Source: Oribacterium sp. KHPX15
GTDB lineage: Bacteria > Bacillota > Clostridia > Lachnospirales > Lachnospiraceae
Reading direction: 5' to 3'
Length of the DNA: 64,000 nt
Assembly: GCF_900107835.1 (NCBI RefSeq)
Contig: NZ_FNRG01000018.1
Location: 19,437-83,436, forward strand
Shown here: piece after piece, positions 18,860-28,437 of the stretch
Layout: the number at the start of each line of letters is the position of its first letter
Numbering within the stretch: position 1 is the stretch's first letter
The notes under the pieces: generated by a model
Told to the model about the DNA's origin: nothing
What the model saw: the letters and a program-made list of their open reading frames with translations, nothing else
Databases searched by the model: none
Position numbers and translations under genes: made by a program

Positions 18860-19016
18860 AGAAAATGCAAGGGATGTGTGGCTAGGCTTGCGAGTTGAAA
18901 GAACAGACTCGCAGATATGTACGAACGGAATGCACATACCTGTGCATACCGGGCGAACATATCTGTGAGGCTGTACTTTCAATCTCGTGGGCCGTCACGC
19001 ATCCCTTGCATTTTCT
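18860..19016 (+). repeat. MITE-like structured element, copy 3 (short form)
   Basis: AGAAAATGCAAGGGATG and GCATCCCTTGCATTTTCT ends, but without the CTGATCAGCG module. The internal hairpin arms (CGCAGATATGT / ACATATCTGTG) differ from copies 1 and 2 yet pair. It lies between the dehydrogenase and ilvD stop codons. Confidence 0.85.
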
Positions 19017-19069
19017 GCACCATTTCACAACCCCCCGGAAACACCTTCCGGGGAGTAAATTTAAATCAT

Positions 19070-20716
19070 TTATTCTACAATCGCGCCTGTATCAGCGGAG
19101 TGTACCAGCTTAGCATACTTCCTGAGATAACCTGTGAGGTTTCTCTGTTCGCGGATCTGCATGGTCTTCTTGCGCTCTTCCATCTCTTCATCGGAAACCA
19201 GAAGCTCGATGGAATAGTTCGGGATATCGATCTTTATCTTGTCTCCATCCTTCACATAAGCGATAGGTCCGCCGGCCTGAGCCTCGGGTGAAACGTGTCC
19301 GATGGCTGCACCACGGGATGCACCGGAGAAACGACCGTCAGTTACAAGAGCAACCGTAGTATCAAGCTTCATGCCTGCGATGGCTGATGTAGGGCTGAGC
19401 ATTTCTCTCATTCCCGGTCCGCCTGCAGGTCCCTCATAACGGATAACCACGCAGTCTCCCGCCTTGATCTTTCCGCCATAGATTGCGCCGATGGCCTCTT
19501 CCTCGGAGTTGAATACTCTTGCGGTACACTCATTAACCATCATCTCAGGTGCAACTGCTGAACGCTTAACGATGGAGCCGTTAGGTGCCAGATTTCCGTA
19601 AAGCACCGCAAGTCCGCCTTCCTTGAGGTACGGATCGTCAAACGGTCTGATGACATCTGTATTTCTGTTCACAGCATCCTTTGTAACCTCACCGATGGTC
19701 TTTCCGAGAACAGTCATGCAGTCTCTGTTGATAAGTCCGTGCTCATCCAGGGAATGGATAACCGCATAGATACCGCCTGCCTCCATGAGATCCTGCATAT
19801 GATGGTGTCCCGCAGGAGCAAGGTGACAGAGGTTAGGGGTTTTGTCGGAAATCTCATTGATCTTGTGAAGATCGAATGGGAAGCCCGCCTCATGAGCAAC
19901 CGCCATGAGGTGAAGTGATGTATTTGTGGAGCATCCGAGAGCCATGTCAACTGTAAGAGCATTCTCGATGGTCTCTGCCTTAATGATATCTCTTGGGCGA
20001 AGGTTCTGCTCCAGAACCTTCATTACCTGCATTCCGGCTGTCTTGGCAAGACGGATTCTCTCGGAATATACCGCAGGAATGGTACCGTTGCCCGGAAGTG
20101 CCATACCCAGAACCTCGCAAAGAGAGTTCATGGAGTTGGCTGTAAACATTCCTGAGCAGGAGCCGCAGGTAGGACAGCAGGTATTCTCAACATCCATAAC
20201 TCCTGCCTCATCCATAAGTCCTGCTTTGTAAGCACCTACTGCCTCAAACGCAGTATTCAGGTCTTTCTGATGAAGTGAAAGCATCGGTCCACCGGAAACA
20301 AATACGCAGGGAAGATTGAGACGGAGGGCCGCCAGAAGCATTCCCGGAACGATCTTGTCACAGTTAGGAATAAAAACAAGTGCATCAAGGGCGTGGCCGG
20401 TTGCCATACACTCGATGGTATCTGTAATGAGCTCACGTGAGGACAGTGAGAAATGCATTCCGTCATGTCCCATTGCGATACCGTCACAAACTGCTATTGT
20501 ATTGAACTCAAGGGGTGTTCCTCCCGCCATGAGAACGCCATCCTTAACAGCCCTTGCAATCTGCTGCAAATGCTCATGACCCGGAACAACTTCGGTAAAT
20601 GAATTTACAACACCGATAAGCGGGCGTTTCATCTGCTCGTCTGTAAGTCCGTCAGCCTTTAAAAGTGAACGATGCGGGGTGTGCTCGATACCCTGCTTTA
20701 CTAAATCACTGCGCAT
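19070..20716 (-). CDS. ilvD: Dihydroxy-acid dehydratase
   Basis: Third common step of isoleucine and valine synthesis: dehydrates 2,3-dihydroxy acids to 2-keto acids. Cysteines for the iron-sulfur cluster are in [10 protein letters not shown] and [17 protein letters not shown], both family signatures, and the length (548-550 aa) is normal. The start MRSDLVK (20716) has GGAGG 8 nt upstream; the ATG two codons earlier is too close to it. A sigma-A-like promoter (20799-20827) and a leader hairpin precede it. No other ilv gene is near. Confidence 0.95.
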   Translation of the reverse strand: MRSDLVKQGIEHTPHRSLLKADGLTDEQMKRPLIGVVNSFTEVVPGHEHLQQIARAVKDGVLMAGGTPLEFNTIAVCDGIAMGHDGMHFSLSSRELITDTIECMATGHALDALVFIPNCDKIVPGMLLAALRLNLPCVFVSGGPMLSLHQKDLNTAFEAVGAYKAGLMDEAGVMDVENTCCPTCGSCSGMFTANSMNSLCEVLGMALPGNGTIPAVYSERIRLAKTAGMQVMKVLEQNLRPRDIIKAETIENALTVDMALGCSTNTSLHLMAVAHEAGFPFDLHKINEISDKTPNLCHLAPAGHHHMQDLMEAGGIYAVIHSLDEHGLINRDCMTVLGKTIGEVTKDAVNRNTDVIRPFDDPYLKEGGLAVLYGNLAPNGSIVKRSAVAPEMMVNECTARVFNSEEEAIGAIYGGKIKAGDCVVIRYEGPAGGPGMREMLSPTSAIAGMKLDTTVALVTDGRFSGASRGAAIGHVSPEAQAGGPIAYVKDGDKIKIDIPNYSIELLVSDEEMEERKKTMQIREQRNLTGYLRKYAKLVHSADTGAIVE

Positions 20717-20757
20717 AATCATTTCCTCCGGAAAAAAATCTTCTTTAATTCTTGTTG

Positions 20758-20789
20758 GGTCAAAAGTATCAAACTCTCACCTTTGACCC
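20758..20789 (-). promoter_or_regulatory. Leader hairpin before ilvD
   Basis: GGGTCAAA at one side pairs with TTTGACCC at the other, within the 5' leader between the promoter and the ribosome site. No T-run follows it, so it may be a leader structure rather than an attenuator. No T-box signature was seen. Confidence 0.4.
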
Positions 20790-20798
20790 TTGCCCTTA

Positions 20799-20827
20799 AT
20801 TATACATTCTAATCTTTCTATTGTCGC
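20799..20827 (-). promoter_or_regulatory. Predicted promoter of ilvD
   Basis: Minus strand -35 GCGACA, 17-bp spacer, -10 TATAAT. The perfect -10 is about 80 nt before the start codon. Confidence 0.6.
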
Positions 20828-20916
20828 ATTATTTTCCGATATAAGTGACATAATCCAAAGACTTGCGTAACAAATCGTTCCTGCTATGTTACTCGTGCCC
20901 CTGCTGAACTGTTACA

Positions 20917-20935
20917 GACTTGCATTTTCTGTACC
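20917..20935 (-). repeat. End fragment of the MITE-like element
   Basis: CTTGCATTTTCTGTACCAT is the same as the right end of copies 1 and 3 (CATTTTCTGTACCAT / CATTTTCTGCACCAT). The rest of the element is absent. It is located before the argC stop. Confidence 0.5.
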
Positions 20936-20966
20936 ATTTCACAGCAATTCAGAGTCAGCTGAATCA

Positions 20967-21902
20967 TTAAAGCCCTGTGTCTTCAGGAAGTCCCAGCATT
21001 ATGTTCATGTTCTGGACAGCGGCACCGCTGGCTCCCTTTCCGAGGTTATCGAAAAGAGCGGTAACTGAAGTCTGATCCTCATATCCGCAAACTACGATTT
21101 CAAGTCTGTTGGTTCCCGCAAGCTTGTTTGCATAAAGCTTACTGTCATTCTCACCGAATGGAACCACTGATACGAAATGCTCATCCTTATAGTACTCTGC
21201 GAGCTTCTCACAGATGTCCTTTGCGGCAGGATTTCCCGGAAGGAGTCTGTTCTGAAGCATGATAGTAGTTGCCATTCCCTTATAGTAGTCATCTACCACC
21301 GGCATAAATACAGGCGCATAGGTAAGCCCCGTAACCTTCTGCATCTCAGGAATATGCTTATGCTTTAATGTAAGTCCGTATATTCCGGGTGAACTGAGAA
21401 CCTCAGGTCTGTCCTCTGCTTCATAGTCCTTTATCATACTCTTTCCACCGCCTGAATATCCTGTAAGAGAATAGCAGGTTACCGGATAGTCCTTTGGCAG
21501 AATCCCCATACGAACAAGAGGCGCTGTAACTGAAATGAGACCTGTAGCATGACAGCCCGGATTTGCTATACGCTTTCCGTTACGGATCTTTTCTCTCTGC
21601 TCCTTCGAAAGCTCGGGATAACCATACACCCATTCGTCGTTGGTTCTGTGAGCAGTGGATGCATCAATGACTCTTACATTATCATTTTCAATGAGAGAAA
21701 CCGCCTCCCTTGCACCATCATCCGGAAGACAGAGAAAAACGATATCTGCGCTGTTTATATACTTTTTACGTTCCTCGAGGTCATGACGCTTGTCCTCAGG
21801 GATCCTGAGAAGTTCCAGATCCTCTCTCGACCCGATTCGATCATATATCTGCAGTCCTGTTGTTCCGCTTTGTCCGTCAATATATACCTTTGTCTTCATC
21901 AT
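20967..21902 (-). CDS. argC: N-acetyl-gamma-glutamyl-phosphate reductase
   Basis: Arginine pathway: NADPH reduction of N-acetylglutamyl phosphate to the semialdehyde. At 311 aa it is the short (type 2) form. N-terminal VYIDGQSGTTGLQIYDRI is the nucleotide-binding start, and the catalytic Cys is in ANPGCHATG (about 115). GGAG precedes a double ATG. The rest of the arg pathway is not in the window. Confidence 0.93.
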   Translation of the reverse strand: MMKTKVYIDGQSGTTGLQIYDRIGSREDLELLRIPEDKRHDLEERKKYINSADIVFLCLPDDGAREAVSLIENDNVRVIDASTAHRTNDEWVYGYPELSKEQREKIRNGKRIANPGCHATGLISVTAPLVRMGILPKDYPVTCYSLTGYSGGGKSMIKDYEAEDRPEVLSSPGIYGLTLKHKHIPEMQKVTGLTYAPVFMPVVDDYYKGMATTIMLQNRLLPGNPAAKDICEKLAEYYKDEHFVSVVPFGENDSKLYANKLAGTNRLEIVVCGYEDQTSVTALFDNLGKGASGAAVQNMNIMLGLPEDTGL

Positions 21903-22069
21903 TTCTCTCCTTCAAATCGTTTTCTTGTATACCCACACTAATATCCATTCCGCCGATTTTGACCGGTAACAAAATAGTGATAGATAATTTTTTATCACAG
22001 GCCTTCAGATAAGTATCCGCCGCAGTCCAAAGGTTCACAACTTGATTTTGGGTTGATATTTATACAGAA

Positions 22070-22113
22070 ATACCCGTATTCCAGCATTTTTATGCAAGAA
22101 TACGGGTATTATA
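22070..22113 (-). terminator. Terminator of the cytidylate-kinase-like gene
   Basis: AATACCCGTATTC pairs with GAATACGGGTATT around a 15-nt loop, located 20-60 nt after the stop. The trailing T tract is short. Confidence 0.6.
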
Positions 22114-22130
22114 ACACAGGTTCTGAATAA

Positions 22131-22712
22131 TTACTTCAAAAGTTCGCAAATAATATCTACACATTTATCCATATCAATCTTGCTCACATCTATGCATAAT
22201 GAATAATTATCTGCATTTCCCATGGTCTGACCGGTGTAGGTCTTGTAATATCTGCGGCGCTCGGCATCCTGCTTACGGATGAATTCTTTGGTAACGGGCT
22301 TCTTTACTTTCTCCGCATCCATGGCATGCTCCATACGCCATTCCTCAGATGCTGCAAGGAAAATATCAAAGGAGCTGATGCCGGCTTCCTTCAGAACATA
22401 ATTGGCACATCTTCCGACAATTATGCATGGATTCTGTGACAGTTCCAGAACCACTCTGCTCTGTGCCTTAAATATCTCATCATGAGTGGAAGTAAGTGAT
22501 GCCGGTGAAACCATTTCTATAAATCTGGTAGTGGGAGTATACTTCTCGCCTTCTTCATCTATGACATCTTTCTCAATTCCGCTTTCTTTAACGGTCTGGC
22601 GCACAAAATCCTTATCATAGTACGGGATTCCCAGTTTCTTGCTGAGTTTATCAGCCAATACATGGCCATGTGTTCCATATTCACGACTGATGGTGATTAC
22701 TTTGTAATTCAT
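22131..22712 (-). CDS. Cytidylate kinase-like family protein
   Basis: P-loop kinase of the AAA_26/cytidylate-kinase-like family, common in Clostridia and of unproven substrate. ISREYGTHGHVLADKLSKK provides a variant P-loop, and the LID-like arginine-rich segment is RKQDAERRRYYKTYTG. The start MNYKV (22712) follows GAGG at good spacing; the Met six codons earlier lacks a ribosome site. It sits downstream of the membrane protein gene at 22800-23771 on the same strand. Confidence 0.8.
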   Translation of the reverse strand: MNYKVITISREYGTHGHVLADKLSKKLGIPYYDKDFVRQTVKESGIEKDVIDEEGEKYTPTTRFIEMVSPASLTSTHDEIFKAQSRVVLELSQNPCIIVGRCANYVLKEAGISSFDIFLAASEEWRMEHAMDAEKVKKPVTKEFIRKQDAERRRYYKTYTGQTMGNADNYSLCIDVSKIDMDKCVDIICELLK

Positions 22713-22799
22713 ATCTTTTTCCTCGCTCATTTAGGATGAATATTCTTTCACTATACCTATATAATATATCAGATGTCATAATTTAGCTAGGGCTCTGTC

Positions 22800-23771
22800 C
22801 TACCTTGTTCCATTCAATTTATTCAGAAGAAACGTGTGAAGCTGACCCGATATATAAAAGATTCCCAAAATCGTATTTATCTGAGGCATCATAAGGAATG
22901 CCAGAATAGATAAAATCACAATCAATGCTTTTGCCCTTGTGATGTAAACCCGGATAAGCAGGCTTATAGCAATGACTCCAAAGCACATGAGATAAAGGGT
23001 TCCAACTATACCTGCCACCTGAGCAATGCTCTGCACAAATTCATTTTCAAAAGGTTTTACAAATGAATAATTATAAAGACCAAATGCAAATATCCCCAGA
23101 TATGCTGTCCAGAAAGGCGGAGTATACTCCACTACAGGCTTGGGCTTAGGCACAGCAATATGAAGTCTTCTCAATATCAGGAGACTTATCTCATATACTA
23201 CAAAACCCTGCATGGCTCCGGTAAGTGCCGTTGTTATAAGAAACATCCTTGCCACAAAATCATCGCTCATCATTGACTTCATAACTGCAATCTGCTGTTC
23301 CGTCTGAGAATTGCTTCCCGTAACCTTTGTCATCATTTCCATGGTCTCATTCATGGCAATCTGCATCTCGGTCACATACATGCTGAGTGACTGCCCCGAG
23401 ATGGCAGCCACGATCACGATATCCAAAAGCTCGGCAATGGTGCAGAGCAGCATCACCAGAAAAAGGGTTTTTGTCATGTCCTTTTTATGGTAAATGCAGG
23501 TTCCCAGCACCATACCCACAAAGGACTGACAGGCAGCATTTATCGCCGTTGTGGGCGTACTCACAAGTATGCTGATAAACATGGAAGCCGCCCAGGCGGC
23601 AAGCCCTGCCTTCCCACCGTACCTTGCTCCGTAAGCCACCATGGGAATGGGCAAAAGGAACATAAGTATCCCATGAAACATTCCTCCTGTTTGCCGGTTA
23701 ATGAGCAGCAATACTCCGAAAAGCGCCACGATCATGGCACCATAAGTAATCTTCAATGTTTTCTGATTCAT
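22800..23771 (-). CDS. YybS-like (DUF2232) integral membrane protein
   Basis: 323 residues with about eight hydrophobic segments. The N-terminal pattern (ITYGAMIVALFGVLLLI ... LPIPMVAYGARYG) is typical of DUF2232/YybS proteins, which resemble transporter S-components. A loop of about 50 residues (residues about 125-170) is Met/Glu-rich. Function unknown. It is probably co-transcribed with the kinase-like gene 70-90 nt downstream. Confidence 0.7.
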   Translation of the reverse strand: MNQKTLKITYGAMIVALFGVLLLINRQTGGMFHGILMFLLPIPMVAYGARYGGKAGLAAWAASMFISILVSTPTTAINAACQSFVGMVLGTCIYHKKDMTKTLFLVMLLCTIAELLDIVIVAAISGQSLSMYVTEMQIAMNETMEMMTKVTGSNSQTEQQIAVMKSMMSDDFVARMFLITTALTGAMQGFVVYEISLLILRRLHIAVPKPKPVVEYTPPFWTAYLGIFAFGLYNYSFVKPFENEFVQSIAQVAGIVGTLYLMCFGVIAISLLIRVYITRAKALIVILSILAFLMMPQINTILGIFYISGQLHTFLLNKLNGTR

Positions 23772-23866
23772 TTTTTCTTCTCTCTTATAAATCCAAATCT
23801 ATAACCATGTAATTTTAAGTCATTTTCGCTCCACGGGCAATGTGGTTTTTCTATCCGCCGCAACAT

Positions 23867-23934
23867 CCGTCGATTCAGACCCCCGGAATGCTTCCCGCCG
23901 GCGAGAACCGTCCCTGGTGTCTGACTCGACAGAT
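23867..23934. repeat. Dispersed GC-rich hairpin element, copy C
   Basis: GTCGA-TCAGAC pairs with GTCTGA-TCGAC, enclosing the family core CGCCGGCGAGAACCGTCCC. It lies in the gap between the divergent YybS-like and diguanylate cyclase genes. Confidence 0.65.
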
Positions 23935-24082
23935 GTCACGAATTTAAATAATTTTTTTAAAATTACAAATGTTTATGAAATTTTTGTCGACACTATGTAT
24001 AGAGGCTTTGCGCAACAGCAAAACTCTGACCTTTTTACTTTAGATAAAAGCAATCGTAACCATAAACCAGGATACCGAAGCT

Positions 24083-25501
24083 ATGCTGATGAATAAGTTT
24101 AAGAAATCTTTATCACTTCAAATATCGGTAATATCCATATTATCGTACATAATTCTTGCCATCGTAACCATAGTAGTGGTACACATGCGATTCCAGGACA
24201 GAATGATAAAGGATTATACCCGTATGGGAGAAGGCGTTACCACTCTCATGGCTAAAGTTTATGATACCGATAAAACCGAAGAGTACATAGAAAAAAACTT
24301 TACCATGCCGGAATATAATGAAATAATCAAGTATTTCTATGACCTGAAGGATAATTATCCGGATATATATTATTTATATGTATATCGTTTTGATTCAGTT
24401 GATCCGCCAAACGCAACGGTAATCTTTGATCTAGACGAGGAATACACAGAAAATCCACCCCAGGAAAGTATAGACTGGATCGGAGAAATCTACACAGTGG
24501 ATGAACCCTTTGCCTCAGAAATAGGCACCATCATGAATGGAGAATCGGTAGTTCATACAGTGTTCACCCATGATAAAGAGTATCTCCTTTCCTATGTACG
24601 TCCGATATTAGACAAGGACGGTAATTACGTCGCCAGCGCCTGCGTGGACTTTTCCATGGAGTATATGTTTAAGCAGGACAAAAGATTCATTTTTCAGCTT
24701 GCCGGCATACTTGGGTTACTTATGGTCATCATACTCACCATCAATATCCTGATACTCAGGCACAAGGTAACCCATCCTCTGGACCGCATGACTTCCTGCA
24801 TCGACAGCTTTGTTTATGAAACCGAGGCAAGCCGCTTCCAGAACGTACAGCGTCTCGAATCCCTTGATTTCCGTCAGGAGGATGAGATAGGAGTCCTTTA
24901 TAACAGCTTTGTCAGCAACATGAAGGAAAGTCTCTACTACATGTCTAATTTCAACAAGGCAAAGGATGAAATAGTAGAAAAGGAAAACGAAATTGAAAAG
25001 ATAAGCCAGAAGACTTATACCGATGGGCTCACTCCTGCTAAAAACAAGGCAGCCTACCTTGATGATGAAATCGTATATGACATTAAGATAAAGAACGGTC
25101 TTAAGGATATTGCCACCGTAATGGTTGATATAAACAATCTTAAATATGTCAATGACACCTTCGGACACGATGTCGGAGATAAATATATCATGGGCTGTTA
25201 TGACATCATTCAGGATACATACAAGAATTCACCCATATACAGAATGGGCGGAGATGAATTCCTTGTAGTGTTAACCGAAGAAGACTTTGAGGTGCGTGAT
25301 CAGCTGTTCGAAGACATTAACGCAAGGTATCAGCAGTGCTATGATAATGAAAAGAAAGAGCCTTACGATCGTTACTCTGCATCTGTGGGAATGGCCTCTT
25401 ACAATGATGGCGATGAGTTCCGGGACATCATCAAGCGCGCCGACAAGCATATGTATGAGCGTAAGATGACATTTAAAAACGAACATGGAAGCTATAGGTA
25501 A
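24083..25501 (+). CDS. Membrane diguanylate cyclase with extracytoplasmic sensor
   Basis: Makes c-di-GMP from two GTP. It has a membrane segment near residues 12-36, an extracytoplasmic Cache-like domain of about 170 residues, a second membrane segment (FIFQLAGILGLLMVIILTI), a HAMP-like linker, a coiled coil and a GGDEF domain with intact YRMGGDEF (about 389). No RxxD inhibitory site is seen in front of it. First gene of a four-gene operon; its stop is 3 nt before the next start. The Met choice (24083 or 24089) is uncertain because the ribosome site is weak. Confidence 0.9.
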   Translation: MLMNKFKKSLSLQISVISILSYIILAIVTIVVVHMRFQDRMIKDYTRMGEGVTTLMAKVYDTDKTEEYIEKNFTMPEYNEIIKYFYDLKDNYPDIYYLYVYRFDSVDPPNATVIFDLDEEYTENPPQESIDWIGEIYTVDEPFASEIGTIMNGESVVHTVFTHDKEYLLSYVRPILDKDGNYVASACVDFSMEYMFKQDKRFIFQLAGILGLLMVIILTINILILRHKVTHPLDRMTSCIDSFVYETEASRFQNVQRLESLDFRQEDEIGVLYNSFVSNMKESLYYMSNFNKAKDEIVEKENEIEKISQKTYTDGLTPAKNKAAYLDDEIVYDIKIKNGLKDIATVMVDINNLKYVNDTFGHDVGDKYIMGCYDIIQDTYKNSPIYRMGGDEFLVVLTEEDFEVRDQLFEDINARYQQCYDNEKKEPYDRYSASVGMASYNDGDEFRDIIKRADKHMYERKMTFKNEHGSYR

Positions 25502-25504
25502 ACT

Positions 25505-27481
25505 ATGACAACAAGTGGAAAAACAAGACTATATTTATACATCGGATCCGTCCTCACTATCCTTGTAGTGTCTGCGTTTCTGGTCATACTCAATATCAAC
25601 GAACCCGTGGAGTACACACGGGTTCCTTTTAATGTCCTTGCAATACTTACAGTCATATCCTGTATTGCCATGACACTGTTTTTTGCCAAAGGACCGGTTT
25701 TTGATATTTACGGACAGCTGGAAAGCACCAATATAAATGCCATGCTTCTGACTGTCATAATCATTATCCAAATCTCCTTTTTCTTCGAGATCATCTCTGT
25801 AAAAAACCAGCTCCTGAACTATCAGGTCTATACAGACATACGAAACGATATCAATGTTGCCTCAACCTACCCGGAAAGAAAGCTTGATGATCTTTTGGAG
25901 TCACTTTGCAAAGACAGCATTACCGAAATCTCCATAACCGATATGTCCGGAACGGTTTTACACTCCTCGAATAAAAGCATTATCGGAAGTACCGCAGAGC
26001 ACACCAGGTACACCTACAGCTTCAATAAGAATAGCAGTATCCGGTTCAGTGTGGATCCATTTTTTGTACGAAACAAAATAAAGTCCATCGCTCTGAATCT
26101 CCTCACAGTCCTGGTAACTTCGGTTTTCTTCTCTGTTGAGATAGTCCTTCTCATGATAATGAATGTTTCGAAGGGAATGACTAAGCGGATTCTAAAGGAT
26201 TATCAGCAGGATAAAGACAAACGGTCACAGATTCCTGAAGACGAATACGAAAAGATCAAAGCCTCCCTGGAAAATGCCGATATTCCGTCTGCCCTTTACT
26301 ATATACGGCAGATTGCCTTTCTGTTCTATTTCGCTTCCAGGCTGTCTTCTTCATTTATTCCAATTGTTGCCAAATCCCTCAACAATCCCATAAAGGGAAT
26401 GGCAGCTACAACCGCAGCTGGTATCCCTCAGTCGGCAGAGACTCTTCTTACCTGCTCCGCCATATTCATAACTACAGTCATGCTGGAGAAAAAAGGCTGG
26501 AAGTTTCCGTTTATCTCCGGACTTCTTCTGGTATCGGCAGGAACCCTGTCCTCTGCCCTGTCCACCAATCTTTTCCTATTCGTGCTGTCAAGAGCATTGG
26601 TGGGACTTGGCTACGGTTTTTGCTGGATGACCCTCCGAAATCTTTCACTTTTCGGAAAGAATGCAAAACAGCAGCTTTTGGGATTTGCACTTTTGAATGC
26701 GGGAATCTACTCGGGAATGAACTGCGGTTCTTCTCTGGGCGCTATCCTTGCGGATGTTTTTGGCTATAAGACAGTATTTTTCATTTCTGCCGTTTTCACT
26801 CTTATGACCTCAGTCTTTATCATAAGACTTGAAAATGCTCTGCTTCCTAAAACAAAAAGCAATGATACCGAAATCAGACAAACCGCTAAGATATCCTTCA
26901 ACGATAACATTTCAGTATTCCTGTTTGTGATCCTAATGATCGCACCGGCAAGTATTGCAGCCTCTTTCCTGAGCTACTATCTGCCTCTTTACTTTGACTC
27001 CATGGGCGGAAGCATAACCGATGTCGGAAGATCCCAGATGTTATACGGAATACTCCTTGTATATGCAGGTCCCACTCTTTCAGTTTTTATATCGAAGCTC
27101 AAGGGCAAGTCCCTCAAGAGAATAAACTATGTTTATAATCTCATTATAGCTTTGAGCCTTCTGTTCCCGGTTATGGGAGCGAGTCTGTTCCTGCCTTATG
27201 TAAGCGCCTGTCTGCTTGGAACTGCCGACAGTTTTGGCTTCGGTGTACAGAACAACTACTTCCTCGGACTTCCGGCTGTTCAGAAGCTTGGACCGTCAAA
27301 ATCTCTTTCGGTTCTTTCCTTTATAAAGAAGATGCTGGAAATGATCGGTCCCTTCGTATTTGCCGCAGCATTGACACTGGGTTACAGGGCAGGTATAGGT
27401 GCTTTGGCCGTAGCATTTGCTATAATGGCAATAGCATATTTTATTCATTCCGAAATTATGCAGGTTTCAAAAACAAAATAG
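25505..27481 (+). CDS. MFS transporter fused to an N-terminal membrane sensor domain
   Basis: 658 residues, far longer than a 400-residue MFS protein. The first 250 residues hold two or three membrane segments, then an extracytoplasmic PAS/Cache-like stretch (ITEISITDMSGTVLHSSNKS) and a closing membrane segment, so it looks like a sensor-kinase input half. A linker of about 50 residues leads to a 12-segment MFS half (residues about 270-655; RALVGLGYGFCWMTLR). The cargo is unknown. Second gene of the operon, 15 nt before the ligase gene. Confidence 0.8.
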   Translation: MTTSGKTRLYLYIGSVLTILVVSAFLVILNINEPVEYTRVPFNVLAILTVISCIAMTLFFAKGPVFDIYGQLESTNINAMLLTVIIIIQISFFFEIISVKNQLLNYQVYTDIRNDINVASTYPERKLDDLLESLCKDSITEISITDMSGTVLHSSNKSIIGSTAEHTRYTYSFNKNSSIRFSVDPFFVRNKIKSIALNLLTVLVTSVFFSVEIVLLMIMNVSKGMTKRILKDYQQDKDKRSQIPEDEYEKIKASLENADIPSALYYIRQIAFLFYFASRLSSSFIPIVAKSLNNPIKGMAATTAAGIPQSAETLLTCSAIFITTVMLEKKGWKFPFISGLLLVSAGTLSSALSTNLFLFVLSRALVGLGYGFCWMTLRNLSLFGKNAKQQLLGFALLNAGIYSGMNCGSSLGAILADVFGYKTVFFISAVFTLMTSVFIIRLENALLPKTKSNDTEIRQTAKISFNDNISVFLFVILMIAPASIAASFLSYYLPLYFDSMGGSITDVGRSQMLYGILLVYAGPTLSVFISKLKGKSLKRINYVYNLIIALSLLFPVMGASLFLPYVSACLLGTADSFGFGVQNNYFLGLPAVQKLGPSKSLSVLSFIKKMLEMIGPFVFAAALTLGYRAGIGALAVAFAIMAIAYFIHSEIMQVSKTK

Positions 27482-27496
27482 GTATAGGAGCATAAT

Positions 27497-28426
27497 ATGA
27501 TCGTCAGTGTAGTTTACGGAGGAACTCCCGAAGAAAGAGGGCCTTCAGAAAAAAATGCAAAAGATATTGCAAAAGCCCTGGAAACCAGGGGACATGAAGT
27601 TCATCTCCTTCAAATAGGAAAAGACATAATAAGTTCCATTCTTTCCGTCAAAACAGAGGTGGTTTACTTATGTGTCCAGGGAAAGGGTTACGGAGACGGA
27701 ACCTTCCAGGCCATGCTCGAAATGCAGGGAATTCCTTTCACAGGAAGTCATATGCGGGCTGCGTGTCTCATTAATGATAAGATCCTCAGTAAATTGGTTT
27801 TTGACCGTTACGGAATACGTACCCCGAAATGGGATATCCTGACTAAGAAGCAATTTGAAAAAGGCGACTATCCCTATGAAGATTTTGGATACCCCTTCGT
27901 CGCCAAAGCTCCTACACAGGGAGGCAGCTTCGGCATCGAACTGATCAGATCACGGGAGGATATTCCGCGTATCGGGAGCGTATTTAAATATGACGACCCC
28001 ATCCTGCTTGAGAAATTCATCCCGGGAGGGTTCTATACCGTAGGCATTTACAAAAGCAAAAAGAGTCTGGTTTCTCTTCCCGTGGTGGAAGGCCTTGATC
28101 TGGATAAGCAGGATAATGCTGACGACGGGCTCATTACCTTCACAGGCAACTACGGAATATGTGAAAGCAGGCTTAACCAGAATATCACTGAGGAAATAAA
28201 ACACCTTGCCATGGAGGTTTATCATGCCACCGGCGCAAAGGATCTCTGTCGTGTTGACTTTATGGTTTCTGAAGAAGACGGTAAGCCCTATGTACTTGAA
28301 ATAAATGCCGTTCCGGGGCTCAAAAGACACAGTCTTATGCCACAGGCCGCGGAGCTTGCAGGTATAGTTTATGAAGATATGATTGAAGACATACTTTACG
28401 CAGCATTAGACAATAACGCAGAATAA
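27497..28426 (+). CDS. D-Ala-D-Ala ligase-like ATP-grasp enzyme
   Basis: ATP-dependent carboxylate-amine ligase, full length (309 aa). Conserved Ddl features: the GGT..EER start, TGNY, CRVDFMV, EINAVPG and HSLMP. By eye, the usual first-substrate His region HGxxGEDG reads QGKGYGDG, and EGSSVG reads QGGSFG. The substrate pocket therefore differs from housekeeping Ddl, and a different dipeptide product is likely. Ribosome site AGGAG. It is embedded between a sensor-MFS gene and a sensor phosphatase gene, not in a cell-wall cluster. Confidence 0.82.
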   Translation: MIVSVVYGGTPEERGPSEKNAKDIAKALETRGHEVHLLQIGKDIISSILSVKTEVVYLCVQGKGYGDGTFQAMLEMQGIPFTGSHMRAACLINDKILSKLVFDRYGIRTPKWDILTKKQFEKGDYPYEDFGYPFVAKAPTQGGSFGIELIRSREDIPRIGSVFKYDDPILLEKFIPGGFYTVGIYKSKKSLVSLPVVEGLDLDKQDNADDGLITFTGNYGICESRLNQNITEEIKHLAMEVYHATGAKDLCRVDFMVSEEDGKPYVLEINAVPGLKRHSLMPQAAELAGIVYEDMIEDILYAALDNNAE

Positions 28427-28437
28427 GGAGTAAATCT

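Noticed and set aside
20717..20930. T-box or leader peptide attenuator before ilvD
   Set aside because: No T-box sequence and no run of branched-chain codons. Only one simple hairpin was seen.
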